From Azospirillum sp. TSO35-2 (GTDB lineage: Bacteria > Pseudomonadota > Alphaproteobacteria > Azospirillales > Azospirillaceae): a stretch of 40,266 bases of DNA. Below the pieces are notes generated by a model. That model ran no database searches. It saw only the letters and a list, made by a program, of their open reading frames with translations, and was not told the DNA's origin. The DNA is taken from the NCBI RefSeq assembly GCF_003116095.1, contig NZ_LGRA01000008.1:507570-547835 (forward strand). The letters run 5' to 3'. Shown here piece by piece: positions 15,665 through 24,143 of this stretch. Position numbers and translations under genes: made by a program. Position 1 is the stretch's first letter, and the number at the start of each line of letters is the position of its first letter.

Positions 15665-16411
15665 TTACGCCTCGTCCAGGAAGCTGCGGTACTGGGCGGC
15701 GATGGCGCCGACCGCCGCGTCGTACAGGCGCTGGCCGTGTTCCGGCCGGGCGAGGCCGGGAGCGGAGCCGATGCGGCCGTCCGGGTAGCGGCGGCGGAAG
15801 TCGCGGGCGTCGTGGAAGCCGCCGGCCGGCGCCTGCTCCGGCTCCATCGCCACGGTCTTGATCGCCTCCGGGTAGATATACTGGGTCACCGCCACCTCGC
15901 TGGGGGTGGCGTGCGAGCCTTCCTTGCCCTGGTACAGCTCGCGCGACAGCCGGCCGACCTCGGCGTTCTCCCACCAGCTGACCAGGGTGCAGCGCAGGTC
16001 CGGCGCCTCGCGGCCGTAGCGCGCCCGGTTCTCGGCGTGGATCTCGTAGAAGGCGGCGCGCAGCGTGGCGATGTTCCCGCCATGGCCGTTGACGAAGAAG
16101 AAGCGCTCGAACCCGTGTTCGGCCAGCGAGCCGACATAGTCGCGCAGCACCGCGATCAGGGTCGACGGCTTCAGCGTCATCGAACCGGGGAATTCCATGT
16201 GGTGGACGGCCATGCCGACCGGAATCGTCGGACCGACCAGCGCGCCGGTGGCGTCGCCGACGCCGCGCGCGATGACCTCGGCGCAGATGGCGTCGGTGCC
16301 GACCAGCCCGTTCGGCCCGTGCTGCTCGGTCGAGCCGATCGGCATGACGATGCCCTTGGAGGTCTTCAGATAGGCCTCGACCTCGGCCCAGGTGCTCAGG
16401 TGAAGCTGCAC
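15665..16411 (-). CDS. creatininase family amidohydrolase
   Basis: A 248-residue metal-dependent hydrolase. Metal ligands are visible in PIGSTEQHGPNG (Glu29, His31), Asp40 in GTDAI, His110 in VNGHGGN and Glu172 in TPSEVA. The family includes creatinine amidohydrolase, the mycofactocin peptidase MftE and the FAPy deformylase of riboflavin/F420 biosynthesis. Nothing here points to a creatinine pathway, so the substrate is open; ribB nearby is not in the same operon. It is upstream of hrcA on the same strand with 131 bases between. The stop is in the context GTAAGGAC. Confidence 0.88.
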   Translation of the reverse strand: MQLHLSTWAEVEAYLKTSKGIVMPIGSTEQHGPNGLVGTDAICAEVIARGVGDATGALVGPTIPVGMAVHHMEFPGSMTLKPSTLIAVLRDYVGSLAEHGFERFFFVNGHGGNIATLRAAFYEIHAENRARYGREAPDLRCTLVSWWENAEVGRLSRELYQGKEGSHATPSEVAVTQYIYPEAIKTVAMEPEQAPAGGFHDARDFRRRYPDGRIGSAPGLARPEHGQRLYDAAVGAIAAQYRSFLDEA

Positions 16412-16620
16412 GGTGACGGATCCTTGCCAGATGCGGGATGGGATGTCGGGGATGAGACGTGGCCCTCATGTTAGGACGCGCGCCGCCGGCGACAACCGCT
16501 CCCTGCGCCGGGCCGGCATGACCGGATGCGGGGCCGGGGCGGACCGCACTCATCCCAGGCTGGCGCAACGGTGCGGTGGTGACTACAATCGCGTGCAATT
16601 GGCTGGATCGGGGTGCGGTG

Positions 16621-18153
16621 GTGGTTGCGCGAGTCAACACGGTGGCGTTCCAGGGCATCGAGGTGCTGGGAATCGATGTCCAGGTCCAGATGTCCGGCGG
16701 CATCGTCGCCTTCACCGTCGTCGGGCTGCCCGACAAAGCGGTGGGGGAGAGCCGGGAGCGGGTGCGCGCCTCGCTGCACGCGCTGGGGCTGGCGCTGCCG
16801 GCCAAGCGCATCACCGTCAACCTCGCCCCCGCCGACGTGCTGAAGGAAGGGTCGCATTTCGACCTGCCGATCGCGCTCGGCCTGTTGACGGTGATGGGGG
16901 TGCTGCCGGACGCGGAGATCGCCCGCTACGTGGCGCTCGGCGAGCTGGCGCTCGACGGGGCGCTGACCCCGGTGGCGGGGGTGCTGCCGGCGGCGATCGA
17001 CGCGCTGGCCAATGACCGCGGCCTGATCTGCCCGGCGGCCTGCGGCGGCGAGGCGGCCTGGGCCGGCCCCGATCTCGACGTGCTGGCGCCGGCCAACCTG
17101 CTGGCGCTGATCAACCATTTCAAGGGCACCCAGGTGCTGACCCGGCCCGAGCCGCGGATGCAGCAACAGGACGCGCCGCCGCCCGACCTGCGCGACGTCA
17201 AGGGCAACGAGACCGCCAAGCGCGCGCTGGAGGTGGCGGCCGCCGGATCGCACAACCTGCTGATGATCGGGCCGCCCGGATCGGGCAAGTCGATGATGGC
17301 CGCCCGCCTGCCCGGCCTGCTGCCGCCGCTCGACCCGGCGGAGGCGCTGGAGGTGTCGATGATCCACAGCGTCGGCGGCCTGCTGGAGGAGGGACGGCTG
17401 CTGCGCCAGCGCCCCTACCGGGCGCCGCACCAGTCGGCCAGCCTGCCGGCGCTGGTCGGCGGCGGCACGCGGGCCCGGCCGGGCGAGATCTCGCTGGCGC
17501 ACCAGGGCGTCCTCTTCCTCGATGAACTGCCGGAGTTTCCCCGCCCGCTGCTGGAGGCGCTGCGCCAGCCGCTGGAAACCGGCAAGGCGGTGGTCAGCCG
17601 CGCCAACCACCACGTCACCTACCCGGCGCGGGTGCAACTGGTCGCGGCGATGAACCCCTGCCGTTGCGGCCACCTCGACGACGCCTCGCTTGCCTGTGCC
17701 CGCGCGCCGAAATGCGCGGCGGATTACCAGTCGAAGATCAGCGGCCCGCTGTTCGACCGCATCGACCTGCACATCGACGTGCCGGCGGTCAGCCCGGCCG
17801 ACCTCAGCCTGCCGCCCCCGGCGGAGGGCAGCGCCGAGGTCGCCGCCCGCGTCGCGGTGGCCCGCGCCATCCAGAGCGAGCGCTACGCCGGTTTCGGCCC
17901 CTATCCGGCGGGCCGGGCGGTGCGGACCAACGCCGAGGCGGACGGCGAGCTGCTGGAGGCGGTCGCCTCCCCCGACGCCGCCGGCCGTGCCCTGCTGACC
18001 GAGGCGGCGGAGCGGCTGAAGCTGTCGGCCCGCGGCTATCACCGGGTGATGCGGGTCGGCCGGACGCTGGCCGACCTGGACGGCGCCGATAGGGTGCGGC
18101 GGCGCCACATCGCCGAGGCGCTGAGCTACCGGCGGATCGCGCCGGGACGTTAG
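16621..18153 (+). CDS. comM: YifB/ComM family Mg-chelatase-like AAA+ ATPase
   Basis: A 510-residue protein (E. coli YifB is 506). The N-terminal Lon-like domain opens MVARVNTVAFQGIEVLGIDV and contains VVGLPDKAVGESRERVR. The AAA+ domain has Walker A GPPGSGKS (residues 217-224), Walker B GVLFLDELPEF, sensor LVAAMNPCRCG and a Cys-containing insert (CACARAP-like spacing). ComM acts as a hexameric helicase promoting branch migration during integration of transforming DNA. The GTG at 16621 gives the family N-terminus; an ATG at 16576 would add 15 unconserved residues. Divergent from the creatininase gene. Confidence 0.95.
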   Translation: MVARVNTVAFQGIEVLGIDVQVQMSGGIVAFTVVGLPDKAVGESRERVRASLHALGLALPAKRITVNLAPADVLKEGSHFDLPIALGLLTVMGVLPDAEIARYVALGELALDGALTPVAGVLPAAIDALANDRGLICPAACGGEAAWAGPDLDVLAPANLLALINHFKGTQVLTRPEPRMQQQDAPPPDLRDVKGNETAKRALEVAAAGSHNLLMIGPPGSGKSMMAARLPGLLPPLDPAEALEVSMIHSVGGLLEEGRLLRQRPYRAPHQSASLPALVGGGTRARPGEISLAHQGVLFLDELPEFPRPLLEALRQPLETGKAVVSRANHHVTYPARVQLVAAMNPCRCGHLDDASLACARAPKCAADYQSKISGPLFDRIDLHIDVPAVSPADLSLPPPAEGSAEVAARVAVARAIQSERYAGFGPYPAGRAVRTNAEADGELLEAVASPDAAGRALLTEAAERLKLSARGYHRVMRVGRTLADLDGADRVRRRHIAEALSYRRIAPGR

Positions 18154-18186
18154 AGAAGCGCGAGGTTCCTTACCTACGGCCCCCCT

Positions 18187-19734
18187 TTACGGCCCCTCGA
18201 ACACCGGCGGCTTTCCCGCCGCCGGGCAGACGGTCGCCGGCACCGACTCGGCCTCGACGAAGGTGACGGCGGCGGCCATGGCGCAGTCTTCGCTGGAGGT
18301 CACGATGTGGCTGGCGGCGCGGAAGACCAGATGGCGGCTTTTCGGCAGGGTGGTGGCGGCGCGGTCGCCCCACTCCGGCGGGGTGACCGGGTCGTAGGCG
18401 CCGGACAGCAGCAGCACCGGCACCGCGCTGGCCACCGGCAGCCGTTCGGCCGGCTCCTGGTGGCCGGCGGGCCAGTGGCGGCAGACGCGCGGACCGGGAT
18501 CGTCGGCGGCGACCAAGCCATAGGGGGCGTAGCGGCGGGTGCCGTCGGCGCGCTTGAGCGGGTCGGCGGTGTTCACCGACTCGCGGCATTCGACGGAAAA
18601 GGCCAGCCCATCCGCGGTTTCCGGGTCGCCCAGCCAGTTGGTCGGCGCCCATTCGGCCAGAGCGGTGTATTGGCCGTGGATGGCGCGGTCGATCAGCGCC
18701 GGCACCGCCGGGACCGCCTCGCTGACCGCCATCGCCTCCAGCCCGGCGGCGATGACCGAGGCGCCGGTGAGGCGCAGCGCCCGCCGCGTCTCGTGGTCGC
18801 CGACCACCAGATCGACCGGGTTGCGCTCCAGCCGCTCCACCAGATCGAGGAAGCGCTTTTCCAGATCCGGGTAGGCGGAGCGGCAGCCGCGGTTGGCGGC
18901 GCAATCGTCGAACAGCCGGCGGTAGGCGCGTTGTGCCAGCCACGCCGCGTCGTCCTGCGCGTTGACGTCGGGCGGGTAGACGCTGTCGAACACGGCGGTG
19001 CGGACCCGGCCGCCCTGGCGCCGCAGGATCTCCAGCCCGACCCGCGTGCCGTAGGACACCGCGAACAGGTTGAAGCGCTGGGCGCCGAGCGCGCTGGCGA
19101 CGTCCAGCGCGTCCTCGGCGGCGACGGGGGTGGAGAACTGGGTGCCGTCCAGGCCGGCCGCCGCCAGCCGCGCGGCGCAGGCGTCGATCGCCGTGCGTTC
19201 CGCCGCCGCCCGCTGTTCGCGCGTGATCGGCCGCGTCCGGCGGGCGACGCCGACGGCGTCCAGCTCCGGACAGTCGGTGTCGGGTTCGGCCCGGCCGACG
19301 CCGCGCGGGTCGAACAGGATCAGGTTGCGGGTGCGGCGGAAGGGAGCCGACAGCTCCCACCACACCTCCATCCGCTCTTCGGTCGCTTCGCCGCTGCCGA
19401 AGGGGGAGGCGCCGGGGCCACCTTCCAGGAACAGCACCGGGTCGGCGGCGGGCTGGCGCGCCGTGCTCAGCAGGACGGCGACCGGCAGGCGCAGGCTGCG
19501 GCTTCCGGTGCGGTCGCGCCGCTCCGGCACCGCGACGGTGCCGCACAGCGCCGCCTCCCCCTCCGGCACAGTGAACCAGCAGGGGCCGGGGGTGAAACGC
19601 GCTTCCGCCAGGGCCGGGGCGGGGGCCGCGGCGGCCCACAGGCCGGCGATCAGGGTGGCCGCGGCCAGTGCCGCCCGGAGCGGGACGGCGGCGGGCGACC
19701 GGATGGACGGCGCGGAGGTGGGGCGGACGGGCAC
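18187..19734 (-). CDS. exported alpha/beta hydrolase, peptidase S33 / TAP type
   Basis: A 515-residue secreted hydrolase. The N-terminus has a signal peptide (hydrophobic about residues 20-40, Ala-x-Ala cut near ALAEA). The fold shows LFLEGGPGASPF (oxyanion region), DPRGVG, nucleophile Ser227 in AVSYGTRVG, Asp448 in SGAYDPVTPP and His476 in AASHIV, a full catalytic triad with the TAP-like C-terminal domain. Relatives are proline iminopeptidases and tripeptidyl aminopeptidases; esterase activity is also possible. Several Cys pairs suit an oxidising periplasm. The GTG at 19734 is chosen because it opens the signal peptide, though no good ribosome binding site is seen. Confidence 0.85.
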   Translation of the reverse strand: MPVRPTSAPSIRSPAAVPLRAALAAATLIAGLWAAAAPAPALAEARFTPGPCWFTVPEGEAALCGTVAVPERRDRTGSRSLRLPVAVLLSTARQPAADPVLFLEGGPGASPFGSGEATEERMEVWWELSAPFRRTRNLILFDPRGVGRAEPDTDCPELDAVGVARRTRPITREQRAAAERTAIDACAARLAAAGLDGTQFSTPVAAEDALDVASALGAQRFNLFAVSYGTRVGLEILRRQGGRVRTAVFDSVYPPDVNAQDDAAWLAQRAYRRLFDDCAANRGCRSAYPDLEKRFLDLVERLERNPVDLVVGDHETRRALRLTGASVIAAGLEAMAVSEAVPAVPALIDRAIHGQYTALAEWAPTNWLGDPETADGLAFSVECRESVNTADPLKRADGTRRYAPYGLVAADDPGPRVCRHWPAGHQEPAERLPVASAVPVLLLSGAYDPVTPPEWGDRAATTLPKSRHLVFRAASHIVTSSEDCAMAAAVTFVEAESVPATVCPAAGKPPVFEGP

Positions 19735-20013
19735 GGGCGGAAGGCTCGGGCAAATGGACGGAGGTACCGCGGACGGTCCTGTTTGACCGACCGGCCCCCC
19801 GCTTGTCCAGAGATGCCCGCCGTCGGCCGACCGCCGGGCGAAACGGACCGAAAGCGGTGCGGATTTGCAACAGCCGTGGAAGGAAGGCCACGCCCATCCC
19901 CGATTGGCGGTCAACCCCGATTGACAGGTTGACGCAACACATCCGCATGCGGAACTATTGCGATCTTGAAGGCCCGGCCGTTCCGGGCCTCGTTCCAGGG
20001 AAAGGAGCAGACC

Positions 20014-20223
20014 ATGCCGACCTTATGGACGGCGATGCGGAGCCGCTGGCTTGATTCCGGCGGTGGCGTCGGACCCGACCGCCTGTGCGACCATCTGCGG
20101 CGCGACATCGGGCTGATCGACGGGGGCGACCCCGCGCACGCGCGTCATCTGGCGCCCCCTCTCATCCGCGATCGGAACCTTTCGGACGCGCGGACATTTT
20201 TGACCTTGCAACCGTATCGCTGA
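20014..20223 (+). CDS. small DUF1127-like protein
   Basis: A 69-residue basic protein with a strong ribosome binding site (AAAGGAG, 7 bases before the ATG). The middle reads DRLCDHLRRDIGLIDGG, close to the conserved L-x-D-x-L-x-R-D-I-G-L core of DUF1127 proteins, Arg-rich small proteins linked in some alphaproteobacteria to RNA metabolism and phosphate or stress physiology. The flanks are unlike the family and the core lies centrally rather than at the end, so the match is partial. A palindrome TATCGCTG-AG-CAGCGATA (20215-20232) overlaps the stop codon. Confidence 0.55.
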   Translation: MPTLWTAMRSRWLDSGGGVGPDRLCDHLRRDIGLIDGGDPAHARHLAPPLIRDRNLSDARTFLTLQPYR

Positions 20224-20284
20224 GCAGCGATACCGGATCCGCCGGTGTTTCGCGCCGGCGCAACTCAACCTCTGGAGACCTTCG

Positions 20285-20470
20285 ATGAAAGCCATCGTAG
20301 CCACTGCCTGGACCCGCCGATCGGGCGACCCGGCCAAGCACGCCACCCATCCGGCCAGCAACCCGGCCCAATCGATGCTTACGCCCGCATCCTGCGAACG
20401 CGAATTTCGGATACTGAGAGGATCCCATGTGTGTCTTTCTGGGCTTTTGCGGTCATCGCCTCTTCGTTGA
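20285..20470 (+). CDS. possible small protein, unknown
   Basis: A 61-codon frame with GGAG seven bases before the ATG, starting MKAIVATAWTRRSG. It shows no family, membrane segment or obvious fold, and its last 44 bases overlap the next small frame. The ribosome binding site is the only positive sign, so it may be a leader peptide or not coding. Confidence 0.3.
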   Translation: MKAIVATAWTRRSGDPAKHATHPASNPAQSMLTPASCEREFRILRGSHVCLSGLLRSSPLR

Positions 20471-20603
20471 ACACGCCCGTTGGGCATCACCGGCCGGGTC
20501 GTTCGACCTGCGGCGGGAAAACGGGGAAGTCATCCTATGGCTTGGACGCCTGAACATCATCTACACACCGGCCCGTTGGGGACCACCGTCACGCGCGGCG
20601 TGA
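20427..20603 (+). CDS. possible 58-residue protein, unknown
   Basis: A short frame with GAGAGG five bases before the ATG. The protein begins MCVFLGFCGHRLFVEHARW and has a strand-like centre (RRENGEVILWLGRLNIIY), suggesting a small beta-rich fold; no family is recognised. It ends 26 bases before the MarR-type gene and overlaps the end of the preceding small frame, so it could be part of a short operon with that regulator. Confidence 0.45.
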   Translation: MCVFLGFCGHRLFVEHARWASPAGSFDLRRENGEVILWLGRLNIIYTPARWGPPSRAA

Positions 20604-20629
20604 TGCATGACGCTGCGGGGAGCCGCTGA

Positions 20630-21004
20630 ATGCCGGCCCGCGTTCGTCATGACGAGGTTCTCACCGTCGTCCAGGTGCTTGAGGCGTTCCGCAAGCTCGA
20701 CCCCGACCTGCCGATCCAGTATGCGCTGAGTTTCATGACCATCGCGCAGAGCGAAGGCATCTCCATCGGCGAGTTGGCGGAACGCCTGGGCATCGCCCAA
20801 TCCTCCGCGTCGCGCAACGTCGCGGCGCTCAGCCGCTGGCACAGCTTCGGCAAGGCCGGCCTCGACCTGGTGCAGGCGCAGGAAGACCCGCGCGAGCGCC
20901 GCCGCAAGATCGTCACCCTGACCGACAAGGGCCGTGCGTTCCTGGACGCGCTCCGCGCCATCGTGAACCCGCCCGACCATCGCCGCGCCGCCAAGACGGC
21001 CTGA
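20630..21004 (+). CDS. MarR-type winged-helix regulator
   Basis: A 124-residue DNA-binding protein. The helix-turn-helix is SIGELAERLGIAQSSASRNVAALSRW (about residues 46-72), followed by a wing (LVQAQEDPRERRRKIVTLTDKGRAFLDAL) in the classic MarR pattern D-x-R-x-R-x-x-x-V-x-L-T-x-x-G. The N- and C-terminal dimerisation helices are short, so it is smaller than typical MarR (about 140-150 residues). No target or ligand is evident; the small genes just upstream are likely partners or targets. The stop is followed by GTAAGGAT at 21038. Confidence 0.82.
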   Translation: MPARVRHDEVLTVVQVLEAFRKLDPDLPIQYALSFMTIAQSEGISIGELAERLGIAQSSASRNVAALSRWHSFGKAGLDLVQAQEDPRERRRKIVTLTDKGRAFLDALRAIVNPPDHRRAAKTA

Positions 21005-21077
21005 TACCGCCGCGGCCGGACAGAGATCCCGATACAGGTAAGGATACCGGCGAGCCGCCGCGTCAGGCGATCGTCCT

Positions 21078-21722
21078 TCAGGCGACCCCGTCCAGCGCCG
21101 TGCGCAGCATCCCGACCAGCGTGCGCACCGCCAGTTCCTGCCGTTCCAGCGCCAGACCGCCACGGCCGCGCAACGCCTTGGCCCGTTCGGTCGAGGGCGG
21201 CATGTGGAAGAATCCGTACGGCACGTCCAGCCCGGCGCTCTCGATGATGTGGCGCGCCAGGTAGAACAGATGGTTGCCGAGGAAGCCGCCGGAAAAATCG
21301 CCGAAGCTCACCGGCAGCCCGGCCATCGCCAGTTCCCGCATCACCCATGGCACCGGCAGGGTGCAGCCATAGGCGGTCGGCCCGTCGGGCAGGATGACCA
21401 CATTCTCCCGCACCGTGCCGGCGTCATCGGCCAGCGGGCTTTCGTCACGGTTCCAGGCCAGCCGTTCCAACTGGACGGAGTCGCTCGACTCCAGATAGGC
21501 GAAGCTGAGGGCCGCCAGCGGCTGGTGGACCGCCAGCAACTCGGCGAAGGCCTCGCCGCAGGCACCGTAGAGCGGGGGAAGGGTGGCGGTGACCACCCCC
21601 GGCTCGCCCGCCAGCCGCTCCATCAGCAGGGCGGTCGGGTCGGCCGTCCAGGGATGGTCCGGCTCGCCGTCGGCGGGCGTCCCGAACGGCGCGAAGCCGG
21701 TGAGCAGGATGGGGGCGGTCAC
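21078..21722 (-). CDS. pyroglutamyl peptidase (C15) homologue lacking the catalytic cysteine
   Basis: A 214-residue protein with the C15 fold: opening ILLTGFAPFGTP, a SVQLERLAWN segment where the family has its E-R-x-A-x-N motif (Glu present), and YGFFHMPPS holding the expected histidine. The nucleophile motif, normally D-A-G-x-Y-L-C-N-x-x-x-Y, reads FSGGFLGNHLFY, with Gly (GGC) where Cys is required. It is therefore unlikely to cleave N-terminal pyroglutamate and may be a binding or regulatory relative. The GTG start lies 13 bases after the trpS stop, and the TAAGGA at that stop can act as its ribosome binding site, so the two are probably translationally coupled. Confidence 0.8.
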   Translation of the reverse strand: MTAPILLTGFAPFGTPADGEPDHPWTADPTALLMERLAGEPGVVTATLPPLYGACGEAFAELLAVHQPLAALSFAYLESSDSVQLERLAWNRDESPLADDAGTVRENVVILPDGPTAYGCTLPVPWVMRELAMAGLPVSFGDFSGGFLGNHLFYLARHIIESAGLDVPYGFFHMPPSTERAKALRGRGGLALERQELAVRTLVGMLRTALDGVA

Positions 21723-21735
21723 CTCCGCATCATCC

Positions 21736-22734
21736 TTACGGCCGCAGCAGGCCGATGATGTCCTTGACGTCGTTCAGGTTCTTCTCGGCGATGGCGGCGG
21801 CGCGCTCGCCACCCTTCTTCAGCAGGCGATCGATTTCCGCCTTGTCGGCCAGCAAGTCCTTCATGCGGGTGGTGATCGGCGCCAGCTTGTCCACCGAGAG
21901 GTCGACCAGCGACTTCTTGAAGTCGGAGAACTGGGAACCGGCGAACTGCGCCAGCACCTGCTCGCGCGACTGGCTGGCCAGCGCGCCGTAGATGGTGACG
22001 AGGTTGTCGGCCTCCGGCCGGGCTTCCAACTCGGTCACCGTCTCCGGCAGGGGCTCCGGGTCGGTCTTGGCCTTGCGGATCTTCTGGGCGATGGTGTCGG
22101 CGTCGTCGGTCATGTTGATGCGCGAGTATTCGGACTCGTCCGACTTCGACATCTTCTTCTTGCCGTCGCGCAGGCTCATCACCCGCGTCGCCTCGCCCAG
22201 GATCTGCGGCTCGGGCAGCGGGAAATACTCGGTCTCATAGCGGCGGTTGAAGGCGCCGGCGATGTCGCGCGCCAGCTCCAGATGCTGCTTCTGGTCCTCG
22301 CCCACCGGGACATGGGTCGCCTTGTACAGCAGGATGTCGGCGGCCATCAGCGTCGGGTAGGCGTAGAGGCCGAGGTTGGCCATGTCCTTCTGCTTGCCGG
22401 CCTTTTCCTTGAACTGCGTCATCCGGTTCAGCCAGCCCAGCGGCGTGTGGCAGGACAGGATCCAGCCCAGCTCGGCATGGCCGGACACCACCGACTGGTT
22501 GAACAGGATGTTCTTGTCCGGGTCGATGCCGGCGGCGATGTAGGCCGCGGTGACCTCGCGGATGTTGTTGCGCAGGACCTCGGGGTCCTGGTCGATGGTC
22601 AGCGCGTGCAAGTCGACGACGCAGAAGATGCACTCGTAGCTGTTCTGCAAATCCACCCAATTGCGCAGCGCCCCCAGATAGTTGCCGAGGTGAAGCTGCC
22701 GGGTCGGCTGCATGCCGGAGAAAATGCGGTTCAC
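21736..22734 (-). CDS. trpS: tryptophanyl-tRNA synthetase
   Basis: Class I synthetase charging tRNA-Trp. The protein is 332 residues (E. coli 334). The HIGH-type motif is HLGN (residues 15-18) within [19 protein letters not shown], and KMSKS is at 194-198 ([11 protein letters not shown]). [18 protein letters not shown] and [13 protein letters not shown] are further TrpS signatures. The GTG at 22734 gives the family N-terminus (NRIFSG), although the ribosome binding site is weak. It is followed closely by the C15 homologue. Confidence 0.97.
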   Translation of the reverse strand: MNRIFSGMQPTRQLHLGNYLGALRNWVDLQNSYECIFCVVDLHALTIDQDPEVLRNNIREVTAAYIAAGIDPDKNILFNQSVVSGHAELGWILSCHTPLGWLNRMTQFKEKAGKQKDMANLGLYAYPTLMAADILLYKATHVPVGEDQKQHLELARDIAGAFNRRYETEYFPLPEPQILGEATRVMSLRDGKKKMSKSDESEYSRINMTDDADTIAQKIRKAKTDPEPLPETVTELEARPEADNLVTIYGALASQSREQVLAQFAGSQFSDFKKSLVDLSVDKLAPITTRMKDLLADKAEIDRLLKKGGERAAAIAEKNLNDVKDIIGLLRP

Positions 22735-22946
22735 GGGTGGTCTCGCTCGAAAACTCTGGGAGGCGGCAGTTATCGCCCCCCAAAGCCCACCGGTCAAGGC
22801 GCGGCGCGCTCATGGCGGGTCCACGCGCGCATCGTCGCGGGCAGGCGCCGCCGGTTGTATTGAATGCGCTTGTGCGCTACCGCCGCGTTCGTGTGGTTGG
22901 GAGGGGGCGGACCCGCCGCCCCCGCCACACGAGAAGGAGAAGAAGG

Positions 22947-23021
22947 ATGAAGCAGATCCTTACCCTTCTGGTCCTGGCCCTGGAGATCATCAAGCGTCTG
23001 CTTGAGTTCTTCCAGGGTTAA
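22947..23021 (+). CDS. 24-residue hydrophobic/amphipathic peptide gene
   Basis: The ATG is preceded by the purine run GAGAAGGAGAAGAAGG, one of the strongest ribosome binding sites in the window, and the frame closes at TAA after 24 codons. The peptide begins MKQILTLLVLALEIIK and ends RLLEFFQG: a Leu/Ile-rich helix with Lys and Glu on one side, long enough to insert in or lie on a membrane. A terminator hairpin begins 11 bases after the stop, so this is a complete tiny transcription unit between trpS (divergent) and gshB. The shape resembles type I toxin or small regulatory membrane peptides, but no family is recognised. Confidence 0.6.
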   Translation: MKQILTLLVLALEIIKRLLEFFQG

Positions 23022-23031
23022 GGCTGGACCA

Positions 23032-23062
23032 GGGAGCGGCAGGGTAGCAGCCCGCCGCTCCC
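23032..23062 (+). terminator. terminator hairpin of the 24-residue peptide gene
   Basis: GGGAGCGGC-A-GGG pairs with CCC-GCCGCTCCC around TAGCAG: a 12-bp stem with one bulged A. It could also serve the opposite strand. No long T-run follows. Confidence 0.6.
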
Positions 23063-23169
23063 ACGGTTCAAGATAAGGCCGGTGCGTTTTGCTCGCAAGG
23101 GTATGCGAGCGTCATTTTCCCGAGAAAATTGCACAAGGCCCCATCACGATCCCGCGTGACGGCGCATCC

Positions 23170-24117
23170 TTACTTACCCGCGCGACGCTTTTCGATGGCG
23201 TCCCACAGCAGGGATTCCAACTGCACGCCGTCCAGGCGGTTGATCTCCTGGATGCCGGTGGGGGAGGTGACGTTGATCTCGGTCATGTAGTCGCCGATGA
23301 CGTCGATGCCGACGAAGATCAGCCCCTTTTCGCGCAGCACCGGGCCGATGGCGGCGCACATCGCGCGCTCGCGGTCGGTCAGCTCGGTCTTCCGGGCGCT
23401 GCCGCCGGCGTGGAAGTTGGCGCGGGCCTCGCCCTCCAGCGGCATGCGGCTGACCGCGCCGGCCGGCTCGCCGTCGATCAGGATGATGCGCTTGTCGCCC
23501 TGGCGGATCTCCGGCAGGTAGCGTTGGACGATCACCGGCTCGCGGTAGAGCTGGGTGAACATCTCCAGCAGGGAGCCGAGATTCTCGTCGTCCGGCTTCA
23601 GGTGGAAGACACCGGCGCCGCCGTTGCCGAACAGCGGCTTGACGATGATGTCCTTGTGCTCCGCCCGGAACTCCAGAATGGCCTGCTTGTCGCTGGTGAT
23701 CAGCGTCGGCGGCATCAGGTCGGGGAACTTGGTGATGAACAGCTTTTCCGGCGCGTTGCGCACCTCGGCCGGATCGTTGACCACCAGCACCTTGGGCTGC
23801 ACATGCTCCAGCAGGTGGGTGGAGGTGATGTAGGCCATGTCGAAGGGCGGGTCCTGCCGCAGCAGGATGACGTCCATCGTCGACAGGTCGGTCGGCACCG
23901 CTTCGCCCAGCGTGTAGTGGGCGCCGCGCTGGCGCACCACGGTCATCGCGCGGACGCGGGCGGTCAGGCGGTTGCCGGTCAGGACCAGGTCGCGCGGGTG
24001 GTAATGGTACAGGCGATGGCCGCGCTTCTGCGCCTCCAGCGCCATCATGAAGCTGGAATCGGTGTCGATGTTGATCGACTCGATGGGGTCCATCTGGAAC
24101 GCGACGGCGAGGCTCAT
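23170..24117 (-). CDS. gshB: glutathione synthetase
   Basis: ATP-grasp enzyme joining gamma-glutamylcysteine and glycine. The 315-residue length matches E. coli GshB (316). Visible signatures are [17 protein letters not shown] at the start, [28 protein letters not shown] (ATP-binding loop), [16 protein letters not shown] and the C-terminal [20 protein letters not shown] with metal-binding residues. The ATG follows GGAG by seven bases. It lies just downstream of the SirB1-type gene on the same strand (26-base gap), suggesting co-transcription. The stop context is TAAGTAAGGAT. Confidence 0.97.
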   Translation of the reverse strand: MSLAVAFQMDPIESINIDTDSSFMMALEAQKRGHRLYHYHPRDLVLTGNRLTARVRAMTVVRQRGAHYTLGEAVPTDLSTMDVILLRQDPPFDMAYITSTHLLEHVQPKVLVVNDPAEVRNAPEKLFITKFPDLMPPTLITSDKQAILEFRAEHKDIIVKPLFGNGGAGVFHLKPDDENLGSLLEMFTQLYREPVIVQRYLPEIRQGDKRIILIDGEPAGAVSRMPLEGEARANFHAGGSARKTELTDRERAMCAAIGPVLREKGLIFVGIDVIGDYMTEINVTSPTGIQEINRLDGVQLESLLWDAIEKRRAGK

Positions 24118-24143
24118 GGCGGATCTCCGGCCCTCAGGGACAT

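Noticed and set aside
16471..18108. A 545-codon leftward frame opposite comM
   Set aside because: Antisense to the complete comM with its Walker motifs; composition is that of a shadow frame.
20245..20553. A 102-codon rightward frame in the small-gene cluster
   Set aside because: It overlaps two shorter frames that have better ribosome binding sites, and it has none of its own.
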